From contig PHBI01000050.1 in the NCBI GenBank assembly GCA_002841945.1, positions 4,053-41,767 on the forward strand: DNA of 37,715 nt, read 5' to 3'. The position numbers were made by a program, and so were the translations under genes. Source of the stretch: Deltaproteobacteria bacterium HGW-Deltaproteobacteria-14. GTDB lineage: Bacteria; Myxococcota_A; UBA9042; PHBI01. Positions 1 to 7,571 of this stretch are shown piece after piece (position 1 is the stretch's first letter; each line of letters begins with the position of its first letter). The notes below the pieces were generated by a model. It saw nothing but the letters and a program-made list of their open reading frames with translations. It had not been told where the DNA came from and searched no databases.

Positions 1-31
1 CGGCGAAGCCGGGGTAGGGGAAGCGAGCGCA

Positions 32-127
32 GAGGCGCCTGGAACTTTTCGCGCCGAGGGTTCCCGCCGCGGGGCGAGCCTGCGAGCCCCGCGGTGGGAG
101 GCGCGAGAAGTTCCATGGAGGCGCCTC
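32..127. repeat. Long imperfect hairpin (about 38 paired positions)
   Basis: Three nested complementary segments form one long hairpin. Positions 32-40 pair with 119-127. Positions 41-55 pair with 100-114, with one G-U type mismatch. Positions 62-75 pair with 86-99, also with one wobble. The loop is 76-85, with a small bulge at 56-61 and another at 115-118. It begins 14 bp past the stop of the choice-of-anchor L gene, so it could end transcription of that operon or stabilise its 3' end. There is no T-run on either side, so it is not a textbook intrinsic terminator. A dispersed palindromic element is the alternative; I found no second copy in the window. Confidence 0.6.
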
Positions 128-140
128 GGAGCGAGCGCAT

Positions 141-1841
141 TCAATGATGCGAGATCGTGCCGGCCTCGAAGCTGCCGCCTTCCCAGCGGAAGTTGTCGAT
201 GACGACGTGGGAGTCCCAGACGTCGTCGGCGGTGTCGTGGATGTGGAAGGTCAGCTCGAACTGCTCGTTCGGCTGGATGGGCCACGAGGTCGACAGCCAC
301 CCGGTCGAGCTGCCGTAGGGGCACTGGTGCCAGGTCCCGTTGATGTTGGTCTGAACGTTGGTGCACGGCTCGCTGAACGCCGTGTTGATGGCGATGTAGC
401 ACCAGGGCTGCCCGTCGAGCATGAAGTCGTGGTACGCGCCCGGATTCGAGCAGTTCGTGAAGTTGATGATCTTCTTCTGGTTCGCGGTCGTCTGCGGCGC
501 CTTGAGCACGATGTAGAACTTGTCGTTGTACTGGCTGCCGATGAACTCCTCGTACTCCGCCGACATGAAGATGTAGTCGAGCGAGAAGCCGGTCGCCCCG
601 GCCGGCGCCCGCAGGATGAGGCGCAGCTCGACGGCGTCGAACATCTGCTCGCCGGAGGTCGAGTAGGGGTCCGACACCCCGTTGGTGAAGGACGGCAGCC
701 CCTCGTGGTCGGTCGCGCTCCAGAGCCCGGTCCCGAGGATCGCGTACGAGGCCCCCGCGTACGGGACGAGGTCGTTGTTGGCGGCCCCCCAGTGGGCGAG
801 CGCGGTCCAGTAGCCGGTGACGTTGTCCCCGGTGGGGCTCGCGATGGACGCCGAGAGGAGGTTGTCCGGGTAGCACATCTCCATGCCGCACAGCATCGCG
901 TCGACGGTGCTGCCGGTGCAGACCCCGGCGCAGCTCGGCTCGATCGGCGTGCCGCCGCCGTCCCCCTGAGCGATCCCGTCGCAGTCGTTGTCGAGCCCGT
1001 CCCCGGGGATCTCCACCATCGCCGGGCTCACCAGCGCCGAGTAGTCGTAGCAGTCGCCGCCGCCGTTGGGGCAGACGGCGGGCGTGCCGACCAGCGCCAG
1101 CGCGGCGTCGCAGTAGCCGTCACCGTCGTCGTCGCAGCCCTCGTCGACGAGCAGGTTGCAGTTGTCGTCCTGGCCGTTGCAGCGCTCCGCGACCAGCGGC
1201 GAGATGAGGGTGTCGGCGTCGTCGCAGTCCCCGGCGACGAGCACCCGGTGGTCCCCCTCGGGGGCGCACAGGCAGCGCTTGGTCGCCGTCGCGCCGGCGC
1301 CGTCGCGGTCGCCGTCGACGAAGTAGTCGGTGCAGTCGGCGCTGTCCTCGCCGTCGGTCACGCCGTCGCAGTTGTTGTCGATCCCGTCGCCGCAGCGCTC
1401 GGCGGCGTCCTGGGAGATGGCCTTGTTCGTCGGCGCGCAGTCGATGACGTTGTCGACCCCGTCGCCGTCGATGTCGTTGTCGCACGGGTCGCCGCGGTGG
1501 TCGCCGTCGGCGTCGGCCTGGTCGGGGTTGTACACGCCGACGCAGTTGTCGAAGCGGTCATCGACGAGGTCCTGGTCACTGTCGGACGGACCGACCGGGC
1601 TCGACGTGTCCGGCGCGCCCGAGGTCGTGTCGGCGTCGCTGTCCACCGTGCCGGCGACGCACTGCCCCACGGCGCACTGATAGCCCCCCGGGCACGACCC
1701 GCAGACACCGCCGCAGCCGTCGTCGCCGCACGCCTTGAAGGCGCAGCTCGGCAGGCACTGCTGCCCCGGCGGCGCCTCGCCGCTCCCGCCACACGCGGCG
1801 AGCAGCGCCGCGACAATCGCCCACGCGATCCCCCTGCTCAT
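141..1841 (-). CDS. Choice-of-anchor L / MopE-motif surface lipoprotein
   Basis: This is a 566-residue predicted lipoprotein, with hydrophobic residues 5-16 and a lipobox LLAAC ending at Cys17. A short Cys-rich segment follows, of the type common in myxobacterial surface proteins. Next comes an Asp-rich region with thrombospondin type 3-like repeats (SDQDLVDDRFDNC, DADGDHRGDPCDND) and three MopE-type putative metal-binding motifs built around C-[GN]-[DG]-G-x-D-[ND]-N-C, such as GDGIDNNCDG. The C-terminal half (about 320-566) resembles a choice-of-anchor L domain, with an LDYIFMSAEYEEFIGSQYND segment typical of that family. The Asp clusters suggest Ca2+ binding. The ATG overlaps the TGA of the upstream IgGFc-type gene (ATGA), which fixes the start and implies translational coupling. 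A role in adhesion or surface structure is inferred; the ligand is unknown. Confidence 0.85.
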   Translation of the reverse strand: MSRGIAWAIVAALLAACGGSGEAPPGQQCLPSCAFKACGDDGCGGVCGSCPGGYQCAVGQCVAGTVDSDADTTSGAPDTSSPVGPSDSDQDLVDDRFDNCVGVYNPDQADADGDHRGDPCDNDIDGDGVDNVIDCAPTNKAISQDAAERCGDGIDNNCDGVTDGEDSADCTDYFVDGDRDGAGATATKRCLCAPEGDHRVLVAGDCDDADTLISPLVAERCNGQDDNCNLLVDEGCDDDGDGYCDAALALVGTPAVCPNGGGDCYDYSALVSPAMVEIPGDGLDNDCDGIAQGDGGGTPIEPSCAGVCTGSTVDAMLCGMEMCYPDNLLSASIASPTGDNVTGYWTALAHWGAANNDLVPYAGASYAILGTGLWSATDHEGLPSFTNGVSDPYSTSGEQMFDAVELRLILRAPAGATGFSLDYIFMSAEYEEFIGSQYNDKFYIVLKAPQTTANQKKIINFTNCSNPGAYHDFMLDGQPWCYIAINTAFSEPCTNVQTNINGTWHQCPYGSSTGWLSTSWPIQPNEQFELTFHIHDTADDVWDSHVVIDNFRWEGGSFEAGTISHH

Positions 1842-3799
1842 GGCGAGAACTCCTGGTAGCTCTGCAGCTTGAGGCCGCCCGGGTAGGCGTAGCTGACGTC
1901 GCAGTCGTAGCCGTAGGCGGTGAGCCCGAACTCGCTCGAGCCGGTCACCTGATGCACGCCCGGGGACACCCGCTGGCGCGCCACCCCCCAGCCGCTGTTG
2001 CCGACGGCGACGATCGGCGCCGTCAGCGGCTGCCCGTCGACCGTGATGACCGCGCCCGGGCGGGCGACCACGTTGAGGTAGTCCTCCTCGTAGCCGCTCG
2101 GCGTCAACACCGCGTAGCGCTTCAAGAAGCGATTCGTCGGCGCCGGCAGCGTGAAGGCCGGATCCCCGAGCCCGGCCTCGGCCCCGAAGCCGTTGTCCGA
2201 GCACACCTTGACGGCCCCCGGATAGCCGGATCCCGTCAGGTAGTGACCGACCAGGATCGGCCCGTCCGCCGACAGCTCGAAGGAGTCCGACGAGGCGAAC
2301 TGCACCCAGGTGCCGCGCTGGAGCTCGAACTTCGCGTAGCCCGGGACCGGCGGGGTCGTCGTGACGGTCACCCCGTTGTCGCCGCCCATGACGCGCCAGA
2401 TGTCGATCTGGGCCGGGCTGCGCGGGTGGAACGTGTCGGCGATGTAGCGGTTGCCCCAGGTGCCCACCGAGAACAGCTGCGACTCGATGTGGTCGCAGGC
2501 GCTGATGCCGACCGGGACGTTGGCGCACTCGTGGCCGGAGATGACCGTCGCCTGGCGGTTGGCGTGGACGAGGGTCCCGGTGAGGTCGCCGGCGTCGCTG
2601 CCGTCGGTCTCGAGGTTGACGGCCTGGCCCTGGGTGAGCTGGAAGACGCGGGTCGTCCCGGCGGGGATCGTCGCGATCCCGTCGCCCGCCGCCACGTTCG
2701 CCGACGGCGTGACCTGCACCTCGGTCGTCCCCGGCATGGTCGCGATGATGGTCGCGAAGCCGCGCAGGGTCGCGACGCTGTCCTTGCGGTGGGGCCACGA
2801 CATCACCACGTAGTCGCCGCCGACGACCTGAGACGGCAGCAGCAGCGAAGCGTCGTTCGAGTAGACGCCGTCGCCGTTGAGCGGGTTGAACTGGTGGACC
2901 GTGACCGGCGAGGTGGTCACGAGGTGGAAGGTGTTGCTCGTGAGCGTGGTCCCGTCGATGTCGTAGCCGGTCGGGAGGCGGAAGATCTCGACCTCGCCGG
3001 GCTCGATGAACAGATCGGGGACGCCGAGGGTGGCCGCGTCGAGCAGCGCGCCGGTGGCGGTGCTGGTGATGCGCGCCTCGGTGCGGGCGCCGTCCGAGGG
3101 CACGCTGACGACGAGCCCGACGACCTGGTCGGCCGCCTCCTGGACGTTGTCGAGGTCGACCGCCCAGTACTCGCACCCGAGGTAGGAGCCGTCCTTGAGG
3201 TTCACCTGGCACGGGCTCAGGCACACGCCGCTGGCGCACGCGCTGCCCTGGGGGCAGGTCTGGACCTGGGTCCAGCCGGCGCCCTCGGCGTCACACTCGT
3301 TGACGATGGTGAAGCCGGCGCAGATGCGCGATCCCGGGGTGCAGATCTGCCCGGCGCAGATCCCCGAGCGACAGCTGGTGCCGGCCTGACAGGTCACGAG
3401 CTCCCAGCCGGTCCCGCCGGCGTTGCACTGCTCGTGGGTGGTCGCGCTGGCGCACTGCCCGGTGCTCGCGCCCGGCGTGCAGACCTGGGGCAGACAGGCG
3501 CCGTCCTGGCAGCCCTCGCCCTGACCGCACGGGACGAGGGCCGAGGCGCCGGCGTGATCGCACACCAGCCGCGTGGTCGCGTCGGCGCAGGCGCTCTCGT
3601 CGGGGGCGCAGGTCGCCGTGAAGGTGTCGGTCGCGCTGGAGACGTCGACGTCGGCCGCGGCGACGGCCGTGTCGCCGGGCGGGACGCCGCCGCCGGGGCT
3701 GCCGCACGCCGGCGCCACGATCACCGCGACGAGCAGGGCAGCCGCGGTCGCCCACGAGGGCCGCCCAGGGACGGGGCGGGGACGTGAAGAGGCCAGCAT
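1838..3799 (-). CDS. IgGFc-binding-type secreted protein
   Basis: This 653-residue protein has an N-terminal signal (hydrophobic residues 17-29). Cys32 could be lipidated, but the preceding APA is a poor lipobox, so ordinary signal peptidase I cleavage is possible. Residues about 55-200 hold three Cys-rich repeats of roughly 45 residues, each ending in C-x5-C-x4-C. The remainder, starting near GCEYWAVDLDN, matches the beta-rich IgGFc-binding N-terminal-type domain found in many large Myxococcota surface proteins. Motifs include FHLVTTSPVTVHQFNPLN and a later YGYDCDVSYAYPGG. The family name comes from human FCGBP and does not prove antibody binding. A promoter-like pair lies about 30 bp upstream, and the next gene overlaps by 4 bp. 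I infer a cell-surface adhesin or matrix protein made in fixed ratio with its neighbour. Confidence 0.85.
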   Translation of the reverse strand: MLASSRPRPVPGRPSWATAAALLVAVIVAPACGSPGGGVPPGDTAVAAADVDVSSATDTFTATCAPDESACADATTRLVCDHAGASALVPCGQGEGCQDGACLPQVCTPGASTGQCASATTHEQCNAGGTGWELVTCQAGTSCRSGICAGQICTPGSRICAGFTIVNECDAEGAGWTQVQTCPQGSACASGVCLSPCQVNLKDGSYLGCEYWAVDLDNVQEAADQVVGLVVSVPSDGARTEARITSTATGALLDAATLGVPDLFIEPGEVEIFRLPTGYDIDGTTLTSNTFHLVTTSPVTVHQFNPLNGDGVYSNDASLLLPSQVVGGDYVVMSWPHRKDSVATLRGFATIIATMPGTTEVQVTPSANVAAGDGIATIPAGTTRVFQLTQGQAVNLETDGSDAGDLTGTLVHANRQATVISGHECANVPVGISACDHIESQLFSVGTWGNRYIADTFHPRSPAQIDIWRVMGGDNGVTVTTTPPVPGYAKFELQRGTWVQFASSDSFELSADGPILVGHYLTGSGYPGAVKVCSDNGFGAEAGLGDPAFTLPAPTNRFLKRYAVLTPSGYEEDYLNVVARPGAVITVDGQPLTAPIVAVGNSGWGVARQRVSPGVHQVTGSSEFGLTAYGYDCDVSYAYPGGLKLQSYQEFSP

Positions 3800-3832
3800 G
3801 GTGGGTTCGGCTCCGGACGGTCGGGGGACGCC

Positions 3833-3861
3833 AGACTAGCCAGTGACCCAGGCGGAATCAA
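3833..3861 (-). promoter_or_regulatory. Possible sigma70-type promoter for the adhesin pair
   Basis: On the minus strand TTGATT (3861-3856) is followed after exactly 17 bp by TAGTCT (3838-3833). Transcription would start near 3826, about 27 nt before the ATG at 3799. The -35 matches 4 of 6 consensus bases and the -10 matches 3 of 6, including the two key positions. The stretch is also more AT-rich than its surroundings. Confidence 0.4.
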
Positions 3862-3874
3862 AGCAATATCCGCA

Positions 3875-4465
3875 TCAGAGATCGCGCGGCGAGTAAGATC
3901 GATAGGGCTGGCCGATCTCCACGTCGAAATCGAACTCCGCGACGAACCCGGTCCCGCGCGTCGTGCCGTCGCGCTCGTCCACCACCTCGAAGCGCAGCTC
4001 GCCCACCACGCGCTGGCCGCGCCTGTCACCGAGGCGCGAGAAGACCGCGGTCCCGCTCGCCGACAGCGGCGTGGGGGTGTAGGCGCAGCGCCCGATCAGC
4101 GCGAGCCCGGCCTGGGCCTGCGGGCTCCCGGGGACCAGCGCCGGCGCCCCGCCGAGCGCCCAGCTGGTGCTGCCGCTCGCGGCGATCTCCGCCCGGGCGG
4201 CGGCGTAGCCCTCGAGGATCACGACCAGCTGATCGGTGTCGAAGGGGACCGCCGCGTCCGGGGCGAAGCGCAGGACGAGCACGTCGCCCTCGCGCTCGGC
4301 GCCCATGGTGTCGAGCGCCATGCGGAAGGGCTCGAAGCGAGCCGCCGTGCCCGGCCCGTCGCAGCCCGGCGCCTCGAGCCAGTCGCCGGTCACGAGGCCA
4401 CCGCCCTGATCGCACCCCGCGAGGACGAGCAGCCCCACCCCCACCCACAGCCGTCCCCAACCCAC
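3875..4465 (-). CDS. Small hypothetical lipoprotein
   Basis: A 196-residue protein starting with GTG; GGAGG lies 11 nt upstream, and no other in-frame start has a better site. Residues 6-17 are hydrophobic and end in the lipobox LAGC, with Cys18 as the lipid attachment site. Asp follows at +2, a residue that retains lipoproteins in the inner membrane of E. coli, though the rule may not hold here. The mature part alternates charged and hydrophobic residues and looks mostly beta, with a final strand-rich segment (VVGELRFEVVDE, GFVAEFDFDVEIG). I recognise no family. It sits upstream of, and on the same strand as, the IgGFc-type gene, but the 75 bp gap containing its own promoter-like pair argues for separate control. 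Confidence 0.75.
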   Translation of the reverse strand: MGWGRLWVGVGLLVLAGCDQGGGLVTGDWLEAPGCDGPGTAARFEPFRMALDTMGAEREGDVLVLRFAPDAAVPFDTDQLVVILEGYAAARAEIAASGSTSWALGGAPALVPGSPQAQAGLALIGRCAYTPTPLSASGTAVFSRLGDRRGQRVVGELRFEVVDERDGTTRGTGFVAEFDFDVEIGQPYRSYSPRDL

Positions 4466-4513
4466 GGTCGCACCAACCTCCGAGATCGCGCGGCGTAGCG
4501 CACGCCGCGGGCC

Positions 4514-4542
4514 ATCATCGGAAAGCGCGAGGCATCCGGCAA
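4514..4542 (-). promoter_or_regulatory. Weak promoter-like pair upstream of the small lipoprotein
   Basis: TTGCCG (4542-4537, minus strand) and GATGAT (4519-4514) are separated by 17 bp, about 50 bp upstream of the GTG start. The hexamers match 3 and 4 of 6 consensus bases, so this is only suggestive. Confidence 0.3.
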
Positions 4543-4556
4543 GCGCCCCGCCGCGG

Positions 4557-4584
4557 TTGCTGACAGGAGGGGTGCGCGTATGGT
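4557..4584 (+). promoter_or_regulatory. Possible promoter for the DUF507 gene
   Basis: TTGCTG (4557-4562) and TATGGT (4579-4584) are 16 bp apart on the plus strand, with a predicted start near 4591, about 65 nt before the GTG of the DUF507 gene. The -10 matches 4 of 6 consensus bases, the -35 only 3. Confidence 0.35.
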
Positions 4585-4655
4585 AAGCGCCGCGTCCGAG
4601 GGACCGCCGTCACACCTGGTGGGCGGTCCGTTCCAGACCGCCCCGGAGGCCCACC

Positions 4656-5174
4656 GTGCGGATCTACCGCGAGCGCATCCCCGCCATCGCCCGCAGCATC
4701 GTGAACGCGCTCACCGACAAAGAGCTGATCGAGGTCGAGGCCGAGAGCCGCCCCGAGGTCGAGCTCGACGTCGAGAGCGTGCTCAAAGAGTACCGCCGCA
4801 TGGACTACGAGCTGACCGAGCAGGCGCGAGACCTCGTCGAGCAGCGCGGCCTCGACTACTCGCAGACCTTCAAGCTGAAGTCCCGCCTGGCTTCAGAGCG
4901 CAAGTTCGGCCTCAACGACGACGGCCTCGACTGGATCTGCGAGCAGATCGTCGAGATCCTCCTCCAGAGCCGCAACGTGGACGAGGTCTACGGCGAGGAT
5001 CACGAGCTCCGCGCGGTGGTCAACCCGATCCTGAAGAAGGAGTTCGCCGTCGAGGACAACCTCGACCGCGAGGTGCGCCGCCGCATCAAGAACCTCCAGG
5101 AGGGGACGGGCGACTTCGAGGTCGAGTACCAGAAGACCCTCGACGCGCTGCGCAACCGCGGCCGCACCGAGTAG
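4656..5174 (+). CDS. DUF507 family protein
   Basis: A 172-residue soluble protein starting with GTG (MRIYRERIPAIARSIVNAL). The opening pattern, the repeated Glu-rich helices and the twofold arrangement (RIPAIARSIVNALTDKELIEVE early, then VNPILKKEFAVEDNLDREVRRRIKNL late) are typical of the DUF507 family, seen in Aquificota, Nitrospirota and deltaproteobacterial lineages. No catalytic motif is visible and the function of the family is unknown. Other open frames over this stretch begin upstream but break the homology, and the family's conserved N-terminus begins exactly here. The gene is transcribed on its own: the gene to its left is divergent and the isocitrate dehydrogenase genes to its right are convergent, with 48 bp between stops. 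Confidence 0.85.
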   Translation: MRIYRERIPAIARSIVNALTDKELIEVEAESRPEVELDVESVLKEYRRMDYELTEQARDLVEQRGLDYSQTFKLKSRLASERKFGLNDDGLDWICEQIVEILLQSRNVDEVYGEDHELRAVVNPILKKEFAVEDNLDREVRRRIKNLQEGTGDFEVEYQKTLDALRNRGRTE

Positions 5175-5222
5175 GCCCCCCGCCGCGCGCCCCTGCGGCC
5201 GCGCGGACGCCCTGCCGCCTCG

Positions 5223-6221
5223 CTACAGGCGCGCCACGATGGCGTCGACCATGCCCTCGGTCGTCACCGCGCCGCCGCTGTCCTTGGTCCGCACGCCGTC
5301 GCCGAGGGTGCGACCGACGGCCGCGTCGATGCGGTCCGCCGCGGCGACGTCGCCGATGTGGCGCAGCATCGCGACCGCCGGCCGGATGAACGGCAGCGGG
5401 TTGGCGATCCCCAGCCCGACGAGCGCGTCGGCGCCGGCCGTGACCGCCTCGAAGACCACGAGGTCGGTCTCGCCGCGCAGCGATCCCCAGACGTTGGAGA
5501 CCCCGCCGACCAGCCCGGCGCCGAGATCCGCGAGCAGGTCCCCAAACAGGTTCATGGCCACGATCACGTCGTAGCGCGCGGGGTCGCGGACCAGCTGCAT
5601 CGAGGCGTTGTCGGCGATGAGCGCCTCGAAGGCGATCTGCGGGTAGTCCGCCGACAGCTCTCTCCCGCAGCGCAAGAAGAGGCCGTCGGATATCTTCATG
5701 ATATTCGCCTTGTGTATGAGCGTCAGCTTCTTTCGCTGGTGCGAAATAGCGTACTCGAAGGCGAAGCGGATGATGCGCTCGCAGGCGGCGCGGGTCGTCA
5801 CCTTGATCGACTGCACGACCCCGGGGACGACCTCGTGCTCGATGCCGGAGTAGACGTCCTCGGTCGCCTCGCGGATGACGACGAAGTCGACGGCGTCGTA
5901 GCGGCCGCGCAGCCCCGGCTGCAGGCGCACCGGGCGCACCGCCGCGAAGAGGTCGAGCTCCTTGCGCAGGCGCACGTTCGGGCTCTCGTAGCCGGCGCCG
6001 TGCGGCGTCCCGATGAGCCCCTTGAGGGCGACGCCGTGGTCGCGGATGGCGGCGATGACCTCGGCGGGGACGGGATCGCCGGTGGCCTCGTAGGCCTTGC
6101 GCCCGGCGGTGACCTCGGCGAACGCGACGTCGGCGCCGGCGGCGTCGAGCAGGCGGCGGGTGGCGCGGGCGAGCTCGGGGCCGACGCCGTCGCCGGGGAT
6201 GAGGGTGACGGTGCGGGTCAT
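5223..6221 (-). CDS. Isocitrate dehydrogenase paralogue, degenerate NAD site
   Basis: A 332-residue beta-decarboxylating dehydrogenase, co-linear with the gene just upstream. The isocitrate-site residues are kept: Ser80 and Asn82 in GYESPNV, Tyr124 in ATEDVYSGIEHE, Lys171 in IHKANIMK, and Asp204, Asp228 and Asp232. The nucleotide-binding motif is not: where the paralogue has HGSAPDIAGKG, this protein has TAGADALVGLG (261-271). The Asn of RENTEG is also replaced (REATED). The ATG at 6221, with GGAG 8 nt upstream, starts 2 bp after the upstream stop, so the two are surely co-transcribed. I infer a regulatory or structural partner in a hetero-oligomeric enzyme, like the non-catalytic subunits of mitochondrial NAD-IDH. 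A dehydrogenase with another cofactor mode is the alternative. Positions 5688-5763 are unusually AT-rich for this window. Confidence 0.85.
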   Translation of the reverse strand: MTRTVTLIPGDGVGPELARATRRLLDAAGADVAFAEVTAGRKAYEATGDPVPAEVIAAIRDHGVALKGLIGTPHGAGYESPNVRLRKELDLFAAVRPVRLQPGLRGRYDAVDFVVIREATEDVYSGIEHEVVPGVVQSIKVTTRAACERIIRFAFEYAISHQRKKLTLIHKANIMKISDGLFLRCGRELSADYPQIAFEALIADNASMQLVRDPARYDVIVAMNLFGDLLADLGAGLVGGVSNVWGSLRGETDLVVFEAVTAGADALVGLGIANPLPFIRPAVAMLRHIGDVAAADRIDAAVGRTLGDGVRTKDSGGAVTTEGMVDAIVARL

Positions 6222-6223
6222 CT

Positions 6224-7222
6224 TCACAGCTCCGCGATGATGGCGTCGGTGATCTGTCGGGTGGTCGCGCGCCCACCGAGGTCGCCGGTCAGCGCCTCGC
6301 CCTTGCTCAGGACGACGCGCACGGCGTGCTCGATCCGGGCGGCGGCGGCGCGCTCGCCGATGTGGTCGAGCATCATCGCCCCGGAGCGGAGCAGCGCGAT
6401 GGGGTTGGCGACGCCCTTGCCGGCGATGTCCGGGGCGCTCCCGTGGACGGCCTCGAACACGGCGTATTTGTCGCCGATGTTGGCGCCGGGGACGACGCCG
6501 AGCCCGCCCACGAGGCCGGCTCCGAGGTCGCTGATGAGGTCGCCGAAGAGGTTGTCGGTGACGAGGACGTCGAACGGGGCGGGGTCGAGGACGAGCTCCA
6601 TGAAGAGCTGGTCGGTCATGATCTCGTGGGTCGCGATGAAGGGGTAGTCGCTGGCGATCTCCCGGGCGATCTCGAGAAACAGCCCGTCGCTGAGCTTCAT
6701 GATGTTCGCCTTGTGCACGAGGTGCACCTGGCGGCGACCGTTGTAGCGGCACCACTCGTAGGCGAAGCGGACGAAGCGGCCCCACGCCGCCGAGGTGGAG
6801 ACCCGGAGGCTCTCGACGACGCCGGGGACCGGCTCGTGCTCGATGCCGGCGTAGAGCCCCTCGGTGTTCTCGCGGAAGATGACGAGGTCGACGTCCTCGT
6901 GGTGGGTGCGCACGCCGGGCAGCGTGTTCACCGGGCGCAGGCTGACGTAGAGCTCGAGGGCCTTGCGCAGCGCGACGTTGACGCTCGCGAAGCCCCGCCC
7001 GACCGGGGTCGTCAGCGGCCCCTTGAGGGCGATTCGGTTGCGCCGCACGCTCTCGAGGACCCCCTCGGGGAGCGGGGTCCCGTGCTTCTCGAAGGCCGTC
7101 ACGCCGGCCTCCACGCGCTCCCACCGGATCCGCGGGCAGACCGCGTCGATGACCCGGACCGTCGCCTCGGTCACCTCGGGTCCGATCCCGTCGCCGGGGA
7201 TCAAGGTCGCGCCGTATTCCAT
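6224..7222 (-). CDS. NAD-dependent isocitrate dehydrogenase, catalytic subunit
   Basis: A 332-residue enzyme of the isocitrate/isopropylmalate dehydrogenase family, predicted to oxidise isocitrate to 2-oxoglutarate in the TCA cycle. Visible sites are Ser80 and Asn82 in GFASVNVALRK, which favour isocitrate over isopropylmalate, Tyr124 in RENTEGLYAGIEHE, Lys171 in HKANIMKLSDG, and metal ligands Asp204, Asp228 and Asp232. The nucleotide motif HGSAPDIAGKGVANP (260-274), with Asp265-Ile266, indicates NAD rather than NADP. Its length matches the short NAD-type IDH close to the mitochondrial IDH3 alpha subunit. It is first in a two-gene unit with the degenerate paralogue. Homoisocitrate or tartrate dehydrogenase activity cannot be excluded from sequence alone. 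No clear promoter was found, though a TGTAAT hexamer occurs at 7399-7394 on this strand. Confidence 0.88.
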   Translation of the reverse strand: MEYGATLIPGDGIGPEVTEATVRVIDAVCPRIRWERVEAGVTAFEKHGTPLPEGVLESVRRNRIALKGPLTTPVGRGFASVNVALRKALELYVSLRPVNTLPGVRTHHEDVDLVIFRENTEGLYAGIEHEPVPGVVESLRVSTSAAWGRFVRFAYEWCRYNGRRQVHLVHKANIMKLSDGLFLEIAREIASDYPFIATHEIMTDQLFMELVLDPAPFDVLVTDNLFGDLISDLGAGLVGGLGVVPGANIGDKYAVFEAVHGSAPDIAGKGVANPIALLRSGAMMLDHIGERAAAARIEHAVRVVLSKGEALTGDLGGRATTRQITDAIIAEL

Positions 7223-7571
7223 CGTTCAGCCCCCAGGCTCACGCGCGCGGCCGAGGGCCGCTCGCTCGAGGTTCGCTTCGCCGCGCTCTGCTCGGTCCAT
7301 GCGGACCGTGGCCCAGCCGGCAGCTCCGGCGTCCACCCGCCGCTCGCGCGGCGCCGGGACGGCGAACCGGGGACCCGCTCCTCGAGCCCCCGAATTACAG
7401 CCCTAGCTAGCATGGGGATCCGTCCTCAACAAGGACCAGCTCACCCGCGCCGCAGCGGGTCGAGCGCCCGTCGGGGTCGCCGAGGTTGGATTGGCGGATG
7501 GGATCTTATGTGTTACACACTGCGTCCCGAAGACGTGCCCCTATCATGCCGATTCCAGGAGCTAGCGAGTC
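7223..7571. other. Divergent intergenic region, idh pair / Cys-rich lipoprotein
   Basis: This 349 bp gap must hold the promoters for both flanking genes. The left part is very GC-rich and featureless. The right part (7391-7560) is AT-richer and holds a CTAGCTAG palindrome (7403-7410), a minus-strand TGTAAT hexamer, and GGATCC-GTCCTCAAC at 7416-7430. A close match to the last motif recurs in the HDOD/slyD intergenic region. A TATCAT hexamer at 7542-7547 precedes the lipoprotein gene but has no -35 at suitable spacing. No coding sequence is supported here. Confidence 0.5.

Noticed and set aside
144..1859. Long plus-strand frame opposite the choice-of-anchor L gene
   Set aside because: Val/Asp/Arg-rich shadow caused by high third-position GC on the other strand; it has no recognisable domain.
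141..3239. A 1,032-codon minus-strand frame that seems to be one gene
   Set aside because: Only its last 566 codons make sense. The first part lies out of frame under the IgGFc-type gene and is Arg/Pro-rich filler; the ATG at 1841 is the true start.
5223..7222. Annotation of the pair as isopropylmalate dehydrogenase (leuB)
   Set aside because: Ser and Asn are kept in the substrate-selecting segment and the YxGIEHE motif is IDH-like. No other leucine genes are nearby.
7513..7547. TTACAC ... TATCAT as a promoter for the Cys-rich lipoprotein
   Set aside because: The hexamers are 23 bp apart, too far for sigma70.
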